Notes: generated from the letters alone by a model not told the origin. A DNA stretch of 64,000 nt from Verrucomicrobiales bacterium (GCA_028047635.1 JAOFXR010000012.1:1-64000); one strand, 5' to 3'; shown: positions 1-11,600, counted from the stretch's first letter. Program-made: numbers and translations.

Positions 1-672
1 GCTGGAACTGACTGGGTTAGGACACAACTGGATGCTCCGGAGCGGGGCGGTGCCAAGGTCACCGGTTTTGACTTATCGAAGGCGGAGCAAGCCATTTCAC
101 TCAACCACGGAGAAGATACCATTTCGCCTCAACAAATCGGTAGCGATACGATTGATGTGGAATCGCTTTGGCGGAACTTAGAAGCCTTTCTGCGGGAGCT
201 AGTCCCTGTGGCCGAGCGAGCGGGGGTGACTCTGGCGATGCATCCCGACGATCCGCCACTGCCCATGTTCATGGGGAAGGCAAGAATCATGAGTTCGGTG
301 GAGGACTTCGAAAGGCTGGTCAGCCTTGTGCCCAGCCCTCGCAACGCGATCTGTTTTTGTCAGGGCTCTTTTGCAACGATGGGAGCCGATATTCCAGATG
401 CCATTCGCCGCCTCGGAAACCACATCGCCTATGTTCACTTCAGGGATGTTCGCGGCAATCAGGAATCTTTCGTCGAAACGTTTCACGACAATGGACCCAC
501 TGATATGGCGGAGGCGATTCGCGTGTATCGGGAAGTCGGTTTTGAGGGGCCAATTCGTCCTGATCATGTGCCGCAATTGGAAGGGGAAGATGGCGGGGAA
601 CCCGGCTACACCATCCTTGGTCGGCTCTTTGCCTTTGGATACATTCGGGGATTACTGGACGGCACCGCTTAA
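1..672 (+). CDS. uxuA: Mannonate dehydratase (UxuA-like), 5'-truncated by window edge
   Basis: Open in frame 1 from base 1 to the stop at 672. Contains MHPDDPP, ICFCQGS, HIAYVHFRDVRG and the C-terminal motif RPDHVPQLEGE, typical of UxuA. Confidence 0.8.
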   Translation, partial: AGTDWVRTQLDAPERGGAKVTGFDLSKAEQAISLNHGEDTISPQQIGSDTIDVESLWRNLEAFLRELVPVAERAGVTLAMHPDDPPLPMFMGKARIMSSVEDFERLVSLVPSPRNAICFCQGSFATMGADIPDAIRRLGNHIAYVHFRDVRGNQESFVETFHDNGPTDMAEAIRVYREVGFEGPIRPDHVPQLEGEDGGEPGYTILGRLFAFGYIRGLLDGTA

Positions 673-746
673 GACTGCTGCCATTCGAGGCTCCGGTGAG
701 ATGCCTTTGATTGCGCCGTTGTTTTCCAGGAAGCAACGCTTTACGA

Positions 747-2141
747 ATGAGGATGCACCGATTCCTGCCTATCCTTTTAGCCGTTGCCCTGACGGCGACT
801 TCTTCCCATGCCGAGACCGAGATAAAGAATGTGCTCTTCCTGATCGCTGATGATTTAAAAGCCAGTGTCTTAGGGGCTTACGGAGATGAAAAATGTGAAA
901 CGCCTCACATCGATGCGCTCGCTGAAAGGGGAATGGTATTTAACCGCGCCTATTGCCAGGGCACGTGGTGCCAGCCTTCCCGGCAGTCGTTCATGCACAG
1001 CCGATACCAGGGTGATGGGGGGCCAACTCTGGGGCAGCATCTCATCACAAACGGTTTTTACAGCGCACGGGTAGGAAAAATTTTCCATATGCGTGTGCCG
1101 GGTGATATCATTGATGGAACGGATGGGAATGATATTCCCGAGACCTGGACCGAACGATTCAATTGTCGCGGGCAGGAAGCTCATACACCGGGGCTCTATC
1201 GACTTCTTAATCACAATATCGAAACGAGGGCTCCGGAAAATCGCCAGTCGACGAAGATGCCATTTCGTATGTTCGCCAGTATCGAGTCTGATGGTGATGG
1301 TTCAGAGCAGCCCGATTGGAAGGCGGCGGAGAAGACGGCCGAGCTATTGAAGCAGCAGAAAGATTCTGATAAGCCATTTTTCATCGCAACCGGATTTGTT
1401 CGCCCGCATTATCCGAGCGTGGCTCCGGCTTCTTACTTTGAGAAATATCCGTATTCCGAAATTCCGATTCCGTCGGTTCCTGAGGGCGATCTTGAGGACA
1501 TTCCCGCCGCCGGAAAAAGTGGGACGACCTCTCAAAGTTCAGGCATCGCAGAGTATCCTGACAATATACGAAAAATGTGGGCGGACTACTACGCCACCGT
1601 CACGTTCATGGACGAGCAGTTGGGTAAAGTGATCGCGACGCTTGAGGAGGAAGGGCTTCGTGAATCTACTCTGATTATTTTCACGAGCGATCACGGCTAC
1701 CATCTCGGAGAGCATCACTTCTGGCAGAAGTCGAAATTTCATGAGGAGGTGACCCGTGTTCCTTTCATTGTCTCAGCTCCGGGCTTTGAAAGCGGACGAA
1801 CGATGTCATTGGCAGAACTGATGGACATCTACCCGACGGTTTGTGATCTGTTAGGCGTCTCAATTCCGAAGACGGTTCAGGGCGAGAGCCTCCGCCCTGT
1901 TCTTGCTGACTCGAAAGTAAAGGTTCGTGACGCCGCTTTCTCATTGGACCGAAAGAAAGGGCATGCGGTGCGCAGTTCCGATTGGGCTTTCTTCCAATAT
2001 ACCAAAGGCGGTGAGGAACTTTACGATATGAAGGCTGACCCAGGTCAGTTTAAGAACCTGGCTGAGGATCCTGGTTATGCCAAAGAGCGGGAGAAGATGC
2101 TTGGGGTATTAGAAAGGAAGAAAGCTTTTCTCAAAAAATAG
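747..2141 (+). CDS. Sulfatase (iduronate-2-sulfatase-like), secreted
   Basis: Signal peptide MRMHRFLPILLAVALTATSSHA; NVLFLIADDLKASVLGAYGD; active-site motif [17 protein letters not shown]. Internal ATG preferred to the ORF start at 711. Confidence 0.9.
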   Translation: MRMHRFLPILLAVALTATSSHAETEIKNVLFLIADDLKASVLGAYGDEKCETPHIDALAERGMVFNRAYCQGTWCQPSRQSFMHSRYQGDGGPTLGQHLITNGFYSARVGKIFHMRVPGDIIDGTDGNDIPETWTERFNCRGQEAHTPGLYRLLNHNIETRAPENRQSTKMPFRMFASIESDGDGSEQPDWKAAEKTAELLKQQKDSDKPFFIATGFVRPHYPSVAPASYFEKYPYSEIPIPSVPEGDLEDIPAAGKSGTTSQSSGIAEYPDNIRKMWADYYATVTFMDEQLGKVIATLEEEGLRESTLIIFTSDHGYHLGEHHFWQKSKFHEEVTRVPFIVSAPGFESGRTMSLAELMDIYPTVCDLLGVSIPKTVQGESLRPVLADSKVKVRDAAFSLDRKKGHAVRSSDWAFFQYTKGGEELYDMKADPGQFKNLAEDPGYAKEREKMLGVLERKKAFLKK

Positions 2142-2154
2142 CAGTGAGCCTTGG

Positions 2155-3183
2155 CTAGCCTTTAATCCGGCGTTTGAAGAATCGAATGAGTGGCTTTTCG
2201 ACTATCAGGTAGCAGGCGCTACCGGCAACCAGGGCGATGATAATTAGCATCACCCTGGTGACAAAGTTGGGAACGACGAAAAAGGAATCGTTCCATTTTG
2301 TAATCAATTTGGCTGCCACAGCTAAAATGGGAGCGTGAGTGAGGTAGATCGAATAGGAAGCGTCTCCGAGAAAATTAAGGGTCTTTCTGTGGGCGAAATA
2401 CGCTTCAATGCGAGGATTTTGCGCGGCCAGAATCAAACAGATGGCTCCCAGTCCAAAGAACCACGCGGACATTCGGTCGCGCTCCAGTAAATGGGAATGG
2501 AGTAATCCCGAGCCAACCGCAAAGATCAACGCGCCCGCAGCGAAGAGGAGGGCACCATTTTTGATAAGGGCGTTCGATTTCTTCCAGATTACCGAGATCA
2601 ACATGCCGGCAAGGAAGAGGATGTTATTTTCGTTAAAAATAAAGTCGGCCAACCAGTGGGATTGCGCGAAAAATATCTGGTAAAGGACGATGCTGAGGGC
2701 CCAGCCAATCGCGATCCACGAAAAGCGTTTCGTGAAAAAGAACGCCACGAAAAACAAGTAAAAGAGCATTTCATGAATCAAGGTCCAACCGACGTGCAGA
2801 TTGGGCAGTCGATCCGGATGAGGAATGAAAAACATCGAAGTCAACAGGGCTGAGACCGAGCTGTGGTAGGGCTCTGAGGTCAGAGAGAGCAGTCACATGG
2901 GAGCGAGAACCAAGTTAATGACCCAATACAACGGCACGATGCGAGAGAGTCGCCGTTTCAGATAGTTGGGAGCCAGTCGGGGCTGATGCGCCTCCCGCTG
3001 ATGGATGTGATAAATGATGAAGCCGCTCAGAACGAAAAAGAGCTGCACGCCGCCTTTTCCAAACCCCCAATAACTGATGTAAAGCGGGCTCGGGTCAAAT
3101 TACGGCTTCATCGTATCAATGACGCGGGAAAGCACGACAAGAATCGCTGCGATGGCACGCAATGATTGGAGTGAGTAAATCAT
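2155..3183 (-). pseudogene. Acyltransferase family 3 (OafA/OatA-like) membrane protein with two in-frame stop codons
   Basis: One continuous minus-strand reading frame from ATG at 3183 (MIYSLQSLRAIAAILVVL...GGVQLFFVLSGFIIYHIH...RLSRIVPLYWVINLVL...LHVGWTLIHEMLFYLFF) interrupted by TAA (3100-3102) and TGA (2893-2895). The ORF track lists only 2155..2844. Confidence 0.85.
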
Positions 3184-3343
3184 CTAGGCTAAGGAAAGGA
3201 GAGCGCAATATTGTTATATTTTCCATAACATTAGTAAAAGTAATTAGCACTAAAGGCGATAGAGCGAGGGCCGCTGGAACCTCCTTCGGAGTTAGCCGCT
3301 GGCGCGCTGACCGGTGTGCTAAAGGCGCTGTTGAGGTGACTCG

Positions 3344-5497
3344 CTACTCACTCGAATCATCCATCAGCCGGCGAGTCAGATAGATATATTCGAGCGCTGT
3401 TCGCTTGGCCCGTTCGGTCTGATTGGCCGCGGCGGAATGGCCTCCGTCAATATTCTCATAGTAGAAAAACGGCTTATCTGACTCCTCGAAAAGCTTTGCC
3501 ATTTTGCGGGCGTGACAGGGATGAACGCGATCATCCTTTGTTGAGGTCACGAAGAAGGGGGCGGGATATTCTTTCTCCTCTCTGAAGTTGTGATAGGGCG
3601 AGATCGTCTCAAGAAAAGCGCGTTCTTCGGGGACGTCGGGAGAGCCATATTCGTCTACCCATGAGGCGCCAGCGAGAAGAGTGTGATAGCGAAACATATC
3701 GAGCAGAGGAACTTGCACGACGACTGCATTCCAGAGGTCCGGGCGTTGGTTTAACATCACCCCCATGAGCAGGCCGCCGTTGGATCCGCCCATGATCCCG
3801 AGATGAGGTGGCGATGTCAGTCCGGATGCGATGACCGCTTCGCCTACCGCAATGAAGTCGTCGTAAATCCGCTGACGGTTCAGTTTCAGCCCAGCCTGGT
3901 GCCATGCCGGTCCGTATTCACCTCCTCCTCGAATGTTCGCGAGGACATAGGCGCCGCCGTTCTCCAACCAGAGTTTACCAATCGTGCCGCTGTAGCCGGG
4001 ACGCAGTGAGATTTGAAATCCGCCGTAGCTGTAAAGGAGCGTGGGGGTTGATTCGTCGAAAGCAATGTCTTCGCGATGAATCACAAAATAGGGGATTTTC
4101 GTTCCGTCCTTTGATTCGGTGAAATGTTGTTTCACTATCAGTCCCTCTGCGTCGAATTTAGGTGGAAGGCTTTTCAGCGTCTTCAACTCTTTGGTCTTGC
4201 TGTTATATTCAAGAAGCGAATCTGGCGTGAGGAAGTCTTCATAGTTGAGAAACACCGTCTCTTCCTCGTCGTCCGAGAAAGTGATTCCAGGTTGTCCTTT
4301 CCCGGGTAGCGCTACCGGCTCATAGTCCCATTCGTTTTCCCTGCGTTCGACCCGCAAAATCTTACCGATGACATCTTCGCTGATCGCCAGCATCACTGCT
4401 CCTTTCGTGATTGCAACCTGGTCGAGCGCTTGTCTTTGGTTGGGGTGAAAGACCAGTTCGACCTCCGGAAGAGATCTTGTTTCGATGAACTGTTTCAGGG
4501 GGAAAGAAACAAGATCTCCGGACTGAAAGGACGTTTTCTGTCCCTCCGGAGCCCAGTCCTCTTTCAGCGCGACGAACAATTGCCCTTGATAGATTCCCTC
4601 GATTTCTGACTTGGAAGGGATGGGATATTTTACCGGATCGGATTCGTTCTCCGGCAACCACCAGTAGGTTGAGGTGAAGAAAGTGTCAGCTTCTTCGGCG
4701 TGGGCGAGAATCGTTCCATCTTCCAACTCGATTGAAAAAGGAGAGACGGCAACATCGCTCTGGTCGACTTCAATCACGGTCTCTGCTTCTGAAAGCGGAG
4801 TGCCGCGCTTCCACTTTTTTAGAATGCGGGGGTAGCCGGATTCGGTGAGCGAACCTTTTCCCCAGTCGGTTCCGATTAGCAGAGTGTCAGGGCCAATCCA
4901 TTCGATGTTCTGTTTTGCCTCGGGGGTGACGAATCCTTCTGTGACGAACTGTTTTTGTTCGGTATCGAACTCGCGTTTAATGACGGCGTCTTTTCCACCG
5001 TCGGAAAGTGAAACGAGCGTGTGATACTTATCTGTCTTTTTGTCGTGAAAAGTAGATGAGCCTTTAAAGACCCAGTTCTTTCCTTCTTCTTCGGCGAGTG
5101 TGTCAAAGTCGACGAGGGTCTCCCACACAGGTTCTTCAGTCGAGTAGCTTTCTCGGGAAGCGCGACGCCAGAGGCCGCGAACGTTTTCCTGATCCTGCCA
5201 GAAATTGTAGACGTGGCCGCCACGAATTCGACCGTAGGGGATGCGCTCTTTCGAGGTCAGAATCGTTTTCGCTGCGTTTTCATAAGCGTTGTAGCGAGGA
5301 TCCGATTGTAAGTCAGCGAGGGTTCGTTCGTTTTGGGTGCGAACCCAGGTAAGCGCACGTTCGCCTTCGACTTCCTCCATCCATATAAGGTGATCATCGT
5401 TTCCGGAGCGGGGGGTGGTGTTTTCAGTTTGAGCCATCACGGTTGAAGCGAATGAATAGAGGAAAAGACCCGCGAGAGTCAACAGGGTTACGCGCAT
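3344..5497 (-). CDS. Prolyl oligopeptidase family serine peptidase (S9A)
   Basis: 717 aa; signal peptide; nucleophile GGSNGG, plus STKDDRVHPCHARK and DGGHSAAA; YSYGGFQISLRPGYS. Confidence 0.92.
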   Translation of the reverse strand: MRVTLLTLAGLFLYSFASTVMAQTENTTPRSGNDDHLIWMEEVEGERALTWVRTQNERTLADLQSDPRYNAYENAAKTILTSKERIPYGRIRGGHVYNFWQDQENVRGLWRRASRESYSTEEPVWETLVDFDTLAEEEGKNWVFKGSSTFHDKKTDKYHTLVSLSDGGKDAVIKREFDTEQKQFVTEGFVTPEAKQNIEWIGPDTLLIGTDWGKGSLTESGYPRILKKWKRGTPLSEAETVIEVDQSDVAVSPFSIELEDGTILAHAEEADTFFTSTYWWLPENESDPVKYPIPSKSEIEGIYQGQLFVALKEDWAPEGQKTSFQSGDLVSFPLKQFIETRSLPEVELVFHPNQRQALDQVAITKGAVMLAISEDVIGKILRVERRENEWDYEPVALPGKGQPGITFSDDEEETVFLNYEDFLTPDSLLEYNSKTKELKTLKSLPPKFDAEGLIVKQHFTESKDGTKIPYFVIHREDIAFDESTPTLLYSYGGFQISLRPGYSGTIGKLWLENGGAYVLANIRGGGEYGPAWHQAGLKLNRQRIYDDFIAVGEAVIASGLTSPPHLGIMGGSNGGLLMGVMLNQRPDLWNAVVVQVPLLDMFRYHTLLAGASWVDEYGSPDVPEERAFLETISPYHNFREEKEYPAPFFVTSTKDDRVHPCHARKMAKLFEESDKPFFYYENIDGGHSAAANQTERAKRTALEYIYLTRRLMDDSSE

Positions 5498-5631
5498 AAG
5501 GTAACAGGGGTAAGTCCTATCAGCAGGGATGTCGAGAGATGGGATCGCTGATTAAACGGTTCGCGGACTTGCTTCTAAAGAGTTCCGCTCGACGTATTCA
5601 TAGTTAGGTTCGCTCTTCCTCTCATTCTGTT

Positions 5632-6735
5632 ATGTCCTACATCCGTCACATTGAAACACTCGTGCCAGAAGTCAGTTACCCGCAGACTCTCGCCGGCGAG
5701 GTTTTGAGTGAGCGCTCGGCAAGCGATAAAACCAAGCGCTATATCAAGAAGGTGTATGCCGCTTCGGGAATTGAGAAACGGCACAGTATTGTAACCGACT
5801 TTTTACCCGGTTGTGAAACCGGTCTTTTCGTCGAGTCGGACGGAAGCGTGAAAGAGCCCACCACCGGTGAACGAAATGCCGCTTACGTAGCGGCCGCGAA
5901 GGAAATGGTTCCTGAAATTGCCCGCCGGACGATGGATCATTGCCCGGGCATTTCGTCGTGGGACATTACTCATGTAATTACGGTTTCCTGCACGGGATTC
6001 TTCAATCCGGGCCCGGATCTTTTGGTGATCGATGCGCTTGATCTCTCTCCTAAAGTGGAGCGGTATCATCTTGGGTTTATGGGCTGTTATGCCGCTTTTC
6101 CGGCCTTGAAAATGGCTTCTCAGTTCTGCGCGCTCGATGAATCGGCAACTGTTCTCATCGTCTGCCTTGAACTTTGCTCGATTCACTTGCAGAACAAAGA
6201 TGATCTCGATAGCATTGTCGCCAACTCGGTCTTTGCTGATGGAGCCGCCGCGGCGGTCGTTTCCTCCCGGCCACCTGAAGCAGGCGAGCGAGGGTTTTCG
6301 ATTGAGCATTTTGGGTGCAATCTTGCACGGGAGGGAATCGACGATATGGCCTGGGATATTGGAGATCACGGGTTCAACATTGTTCTTTCCAAATATGTCG
6401 CTCGAATTATCGGGGCAGGAATCAAAGGGTTAATGGACGAAGTGTTATCAGGTTCCGATCTGAGTCCTGATGATATCGTCCACTGGGCAGTTCACCCCGG
6501 CGGAAGGGCAATTGTTGATAAGGTAGAGTCCGGACTCGAACTGCAAGCTGACCAAGTGCGGGCCTCGCGCGAGACGCTTTCGTCCTTCGGCAATATGAGT
6601 AGCGCGACGATTCTTTTCGTTCTTTTAGCGATCATGAATGACGAGAAAACGAATGACGGGGATTCTGTCTGTGCGATGGCCTTCGGGCCTGGTTTGACGA
6701 TTGAGACCTCAATTTTGAATGCGGTGGTTAGTTAA
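5632..6735 (+). CDS. Type III polyketide synthase (chalcone/stilbene synthase-like)
   Basis: 367 aa; apparent catalytic Cys in LGFMGCYAAF, His in WAVHPGG, Asn in FGNMSSATILF; terminal FGPGLTIE (GFGPG-like loop). Confidence 0.9.
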   Translation: MSYIRHIETLVPEVSYPQTLAGEVLSERSASDKTKRYIKKVYAASGIEKRHSIVTDFLPGCETGLFVESDGSVKEPTTGERNAAYVAAAKEMVPEIARRTMDHCPGISSWDITHVITVSCTGFFNPGPDLLVIDALDLSPKVERYHLGFMGCYAAFPALKMASQFCALDESATVLIVCLELCSIHLQNKDDLDSIVANSVFADGAAAAVVSSRPPEAGERGFSIEHFGCNLAREGIDDMAWDIGDHGFNIVLSKYVARIIGAGIKGLMDEVLSGSDLSPDDIVHWAVHPGGRAIVDKVESGLELQADQVRASRETLSSFGNMSSATILFVLLAIMNDEKTNDGDSVCAMAFGPGLTIETSILNAVVS

Positions 6736-6817
6736 AGGCATTTGCAGCGCCGGAACCGACATATTATTACTCGTAAACGTGCCTTTCTTTGGGCTTCGAA
6801 CTCGCGTTGGCTTTCCC

Positions 6818-8548
6818 ATGAAGAATTATTTTCTCGTGGCCTGTTTGTGGTTCACCTCTTTGGCTGCTCAGGATGAATCCTACCCAGTTCATCCCGATAT
6901 GAAGAAGCAGGAAGGCGTCCCGGTCGGGGTTGTCACCAAGGGCGTTTTCAATCAGAGTGAAATCTATCCGGGAACGAGTCGTGATTATGCCGTCTATGTT
7001 CCCGCTCAGTATGATGGGAAGACTCCGGCAGCGCTGATGGTGTTTCAGGATGGGATGAGCTACCTGAAGACCGTTCCGATTGCTTTTGATAACCTGATCC
7101 AATCGGGCGAGATGCCGGTGACGATTGGCTTATTTATCAATCCCGGGGTCGTTCCGGCGTTGAATGAAAACTCGCTGCCGCGATACAACCGCTCATTTGA
7201 ATACGATGCCGCGGATGGCAGATACGCTCGTTTTCTGCTCGAAGAAATGATGACTCTCGCGCTGAAGGATCTCAAGGTATCAAATGATCCCAATCTTCGC
7301 GGACTTTGCGGGTCGAGCTCGGGAGGAATCGCCGCTTTTCAGGCCGCCTGGGAACGCCCTGATCAGTTTCGCCGCATCTACACCACCGTCGGGACTTATG
7401 TGGGATTGCGTGGGGGAAATGAGTTGCCGGTTCTGGTGAGAAAAATGGAGCCGAAGCCGTTGCGAATATTTTTGCAGGACGGAAGCAACGACAACAATAT
7501 TTATTGCGGCAGCTGGTGGGTCGCAAATCAGGACATGCTGGCTTCTTTTCAATGGGCTGGATACGAAGTGAATCACGAGTGGGGCGAAGGGAGTCACAAC
7601 CGTAAGCATGGCAACGCGATTTTTCCGGACGTGATGCGATGGCTCTGGGAGGGATGGAAAGACTCTCCGGAGATAACGACTCACCCGGACCAATCGAAAA
7701 GCAGGGCTAACGAATTCCTCGCGGAAGGGGAAGAGTGGGAGTTGGTTAGTGAAGGGCATGATTTCACAGAAGGCCCTGCGGTGAGCCCTGCCGGAGAGTT
7801 GTTTTTTTCCGATCTCGGAGGCAGCAAGATTTGGCGGGTGAGCAAGGGTGGAGAAGTGGCTTTGTTTAAGGATAATACTGGAGGCACCAATGGACTCGCG
7901 TTCGCTCCTGATGGGAAAACGCTATATGGATGTCAGCGGGAGCCTGGGCGTTTAGTTTCGTGGAATATTGACTCGGGCGAGATGACGGTTCATGCGGAAA
8001 AGGTGAAGCCGAACGACGTCGTCGTGGCTCATGATGGAACGGTTTATTTTTCTGAGCCTGGAAAGAAATCGATTTGGGTGATCGCTCCGGGCGGAGAGCC
8101 TGAGGTCGCCTCCAATGTTTTTTCGGGAGTGAATGGGGTAGTTCTTTCAACCGATCAATCGCTGGTCTATGCAGCGGATTATACGGGACGCTTTGTCTGG
8201 TCGGGGCAGCGAAAAGCCGATGGGACGCTCGCTTATGTTCAGCCGTATTATCATCTTCACCTTCCCCCGGCGTCCGTTGATGTAAGAAGTCATGCCGATG
8301 GGATGGCGGTAACGGAAGACGGATGGTTGCTCGTCGCGACTCAGTTGGGGATTCAAATCTGCGATCAACCCGGTCGAGTGAATTTGATCGTGCCGACTCC
8401 CCTCGGTGAGCGGCATCCTTCGAACGTTGCCTTTGACGGGAATACGCTCTATGCGACTTGCGGTTCAAAAGTCTTTAAGCGAATCATCAAGTTGAAGGGG
8501 GCTCAGCCATGGGCCGCTCCAATTCTTCCTGCGAAACCCCGTCTATAG
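6818..8548 (+). CDS. Esterase (enterochelin-esterase-like) fused to SMP-30/gluconolactonase domain
   Basis: Signal peptide MKNYFLVACLWFTSLAAQ; GSSSGG nucleophile elbow in the N-terminal half; SMP-30-like repeats (EGPAVSPAGELFFSDLGGSKIW, NGLAFAPDGKTLYGCQ, NGVVLSTDQSLVYAADY) in the C-terminal half. Confidence 0.85.
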   Translation: MKNYFLVACLWFTSLAAQDESYPVHPDMKKQEGVPVGVVTKGVFNQSEIYPGTSRDYAVYVPAQYDGKTPAALMVFQDGMSYLKTVPIAFDNLIQSGEMPVTIGLFINPGVVPALNENSLPRYNRSFEYDAADGRYARFLLEEMMTLALKDLKVSNDPNLRGLCGSSSGGIAAFQAAWERPDQFRRIYTTVGTYVGLRGGNELPVLVRKMEPKPLRIFLQDGSNDNNIYCGSWWVANQDMLASFQWAGYEVNHEWGEGSHNRKHGNAIFPDVMRWLWEGWKDSPEITTHPDQSKSRANEFLAEGEEWELVSEGHDFTEGPAVSPAGELFFSDLGGSKIWRVSKGGEVALFKDNTGGTNGLAFAPDGKTLYGCQREPGRLVSWNIDSGEMTVHAEKVKPNDVVVAHDGTVYFSEPGKKSIWVIAPGGEPEVASNVFSGVNGVVLSTDQSLVYAADYTGRFVWSGQRKADGTLAYVQPYYHLHLPPASVDVRSHADGMAVTEDGWLLVATQLGIQICDQPGRVNLIVPTPLGERHPSNVAFDGNTLYATCGSKVFKRIIKLKGAQPWAAPILPAKPRL

Positions 8549-8679
8549 AATATACTCCTGGAAGTGGCGGCGAGCACTAGCGAGTGGATTGCGCAAGGCT
8601 CCGGCGGCTAGGCTCTGTGGTCCACTCGCTGCCACCCTTAGCCCCCTTTTTAACTAAATTTTACCGAAGCAATTTTCTT

Positions 8680-11600
8680 ATGATAAAATACCTTTTCTCC
8701 CTCTTCCTCCTCGGGAGCACCTACAGCGTCAGTGCAGAGATCCCCTTGGCGACGGGGCCTTTCCGTGGCGTTGAAGTGAAGGTGGTCGCTGACGGTGTCA
8801 AAGAACTCACTATTAATGAGCCTTCTGCCCATTTCTGGTCTGGGCCTGTTCCATCGACTTACAAGCCGGGGACTGAAACGGTTCTCTCGTTTGAATACTT
8901 CTCGCCTTCGGGTTTGAAATCGCTCTCGCTCAAGTATCGTCAGCGTGACGGAAGTATGACCCAGTCGGATGCCAAAGAACTGCCGTTGGCAGAAAGCTGG
9001 CAGCCGTTTTCGTTAGATCTTACCCAGGGAAGCCCCGCGCCTCCCGAAGGAGATCCCAAGATGCGTTTTCACTTTGCGTTAAAGGGAAATATAGGTGATG
9101 CCCTGCAAATCCGGAATCTCAAATTGCGAGTGCCTACCGAAGAGGAGATCCGGTTGGCGGCGACAAGGGCAGAGCGCGAACGGGCCAAGGATGCGGACGC
9201 GGGGGCTTACCTTGAATATCTGCGAGACTGGTATCCTAACATAATCACTTCCGTCGTAGTGAGTGCTGATCGAATTCATATCGCAGGAGAGGCGACTGAA
9301 AGTGTTTCGCTCGTGGAATTGCAAACCCACGAAGCCTCGCATCTTCCCGTCTCGACAGCACCTCTCGCCTCAGAGTTAAAGGGGGCATTTCAACTCTCGT
9401 TGGCGCGGTTTTCGCGTGAGGGAAAAGTAGATCGTGCGCTCGCGCGCTGGCGGTTGGACCGTCCCAATGGAAAGCCGGCGTCGTTGTGCCGCTGGGCGGA
9501 TTCCCTCGAAGAAGGAATTGCCCGTGATCTTCCAAAACTGGAATCGACGCATCAGAAGGGGCTCGGTGGAATACCTGATATTCGTGATCCCAAACATGAG
9601 ATTTTTGAGCTTGGGATTCAACATGCAACGATCAATGTCGTCATCGATGCCTTGATTTCCGAGACGAAGCGCGCCGGGATGACTCCTTATCAGTTCGAGG
9701 GGAAGACTTATTTCATCAATCCCAAGTTTCTCGCTGGGAAAATTTCGACCTTGAAGCACTTCAGTGACAATGATGTCATCGTGACGTGTATTCTTCTCGT
9801 GGGGAATCGTGCTGGATCTCTTCTTACACATCCGGAAACCGAAACGCGAGGAACCTTTGCGATGCCTAATTTGGCAACTGAAGACGGTGGTCGACTCTAT
9901 CGCGCTGCGATCCATTTTCTGGCGGATAAATTTTCAAAACCAGACCATCGCGTCAGTAACTGGGTGATTCACAATGAAATCGACCAGGCGGGGACTTGGA
10001 CGAATATGGGCGATCAACCGCTTGCTCGCTATTTGGAAACCTATGTGAGATCGATGCGAACGGTCTACCATTCGACTCGTCTCTTCGATCCTAATGCGCG
10101 CACTTTTGTTTCGCTGACGCATCATTGGGCGAAGCCCAGTTTAGGCAAAGGTGCCTACACGGTGAAGGAAATGGTCGAACTCTTCACTGAAATGGCGAAA
10201 GCGGAGGGAGACTTTGAATGGGGGGTTGCATACCATCCTTATCCTCGCGGTCTTCGGGATCCAGACACTTGGGATGATGAAGATGTGACTTTTGATTTTG
10301 ATACGCCTTACATCACCCCGAAAAATATGGAAGTGCTTCCCGCTTTCCTTGCTCAGGATCGCTTTCTTTTTCAAGGTGACCATGAACGGGCGATTCTTTT
10401 TTCCGAACAGGGATTCAATTCTCCGACGCTCAGTGAAGAGGATCAAAAGCGGCAGGCGGCAGGTTTGATTTACGCTTTCCGTAAACTCCCAAAACTCAAA
10501 ACGATTGAGGCGTATCATCTCCATCGTTATCAGGATATGCCTACTAACGAAGGCGGGCTTCGTCTCGGGATTATTGATGAGAACGGGAATCGGAAGTTGG
10601 GCTGGGAAGTTTATAAAGCGATAGGAACTGATAAAGAGTCGAACTATGACGCGCTGGCAGAAACCTATTTCGGCAGTGACGCGACGGTAGTGAATGACAT
10701 GCCCGGTGCGGAACGGCCGAACATTGTTTACCTCGTCGCGGATGATTTGGGTTGGTCAGACACGACTCCCTATCTCGATCCAAGTGAGGATTTCTACGAG
10801 ACACCGAACATTGCTGAGCTAGCAAGGCGGGGGATGAAATTTACGAATGCTTATGCGGCGAGCCCACTATGTTCGCCTACCCGGGCAAGCATCCTGACAG
10901 GACAATATCCCGGGCGGATTCGTCTCACGACGCCTGCTTGTCATATTCCCGCTGTTGTTCTGAATCCCACTGTCGGAGCGAAGGCTAAAGCAACTCTTCC
11001 CGCGGTCGAGCCCGGGACGAGAACACGTTTTCCCAATTTTTACGAGACAATCCCCGAGCGACTCAAGCAAGTGGGTTACCGGTCTGCTTTCGTAGGGAAG
11101 TGGCACTTAGGTCGTGCTCCCTACTTTCCCGATCAGCAGGGTTTTGACCTCGTCATCGGCGGCCGGGAGCATCCAGGTCCTCCCGGCGGGTTTTTCGCCC
11201 CGTGGCCCATCGATACAATTCCCGATTCTCCAGAAGGTTCTCATATCGATGATGTCATCACGACGGAGTCAATTAAGTGGGTGAAGGAAAAAGCGAAGGC
11301 GGGTGAGCCGTTTTTCCTCAACCTTTGGTATTACTCAGTGCATGCCCCTTTCGAGGCGAAGCCGGAGTTGATTGAAAAATACGCGGAAAAAGCCAGGGGG
11401 CTCCCGGCGTTGGCACCGCGCAAGAATCCGGTCATGGCTGCGATGATTGAAACGCTTGACGATAACGTGGGTCGTATTATGAGGACGCTCGACGACTTGG
11501 GTCTGAGTAAGGACACCTTGGTTGTTTTCACTTCTGACAATGGGGGAAACGAATACAATTTTGCGGCTAACGAATTGGCGACCAATAATTACCCGCTCCG

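Noticed and set aside
5803-6369. 188-aa minus-strand ORF
   Set aside because: Antisense to the type III PKS, whose catalytic motifs are in the plus-strand frame.
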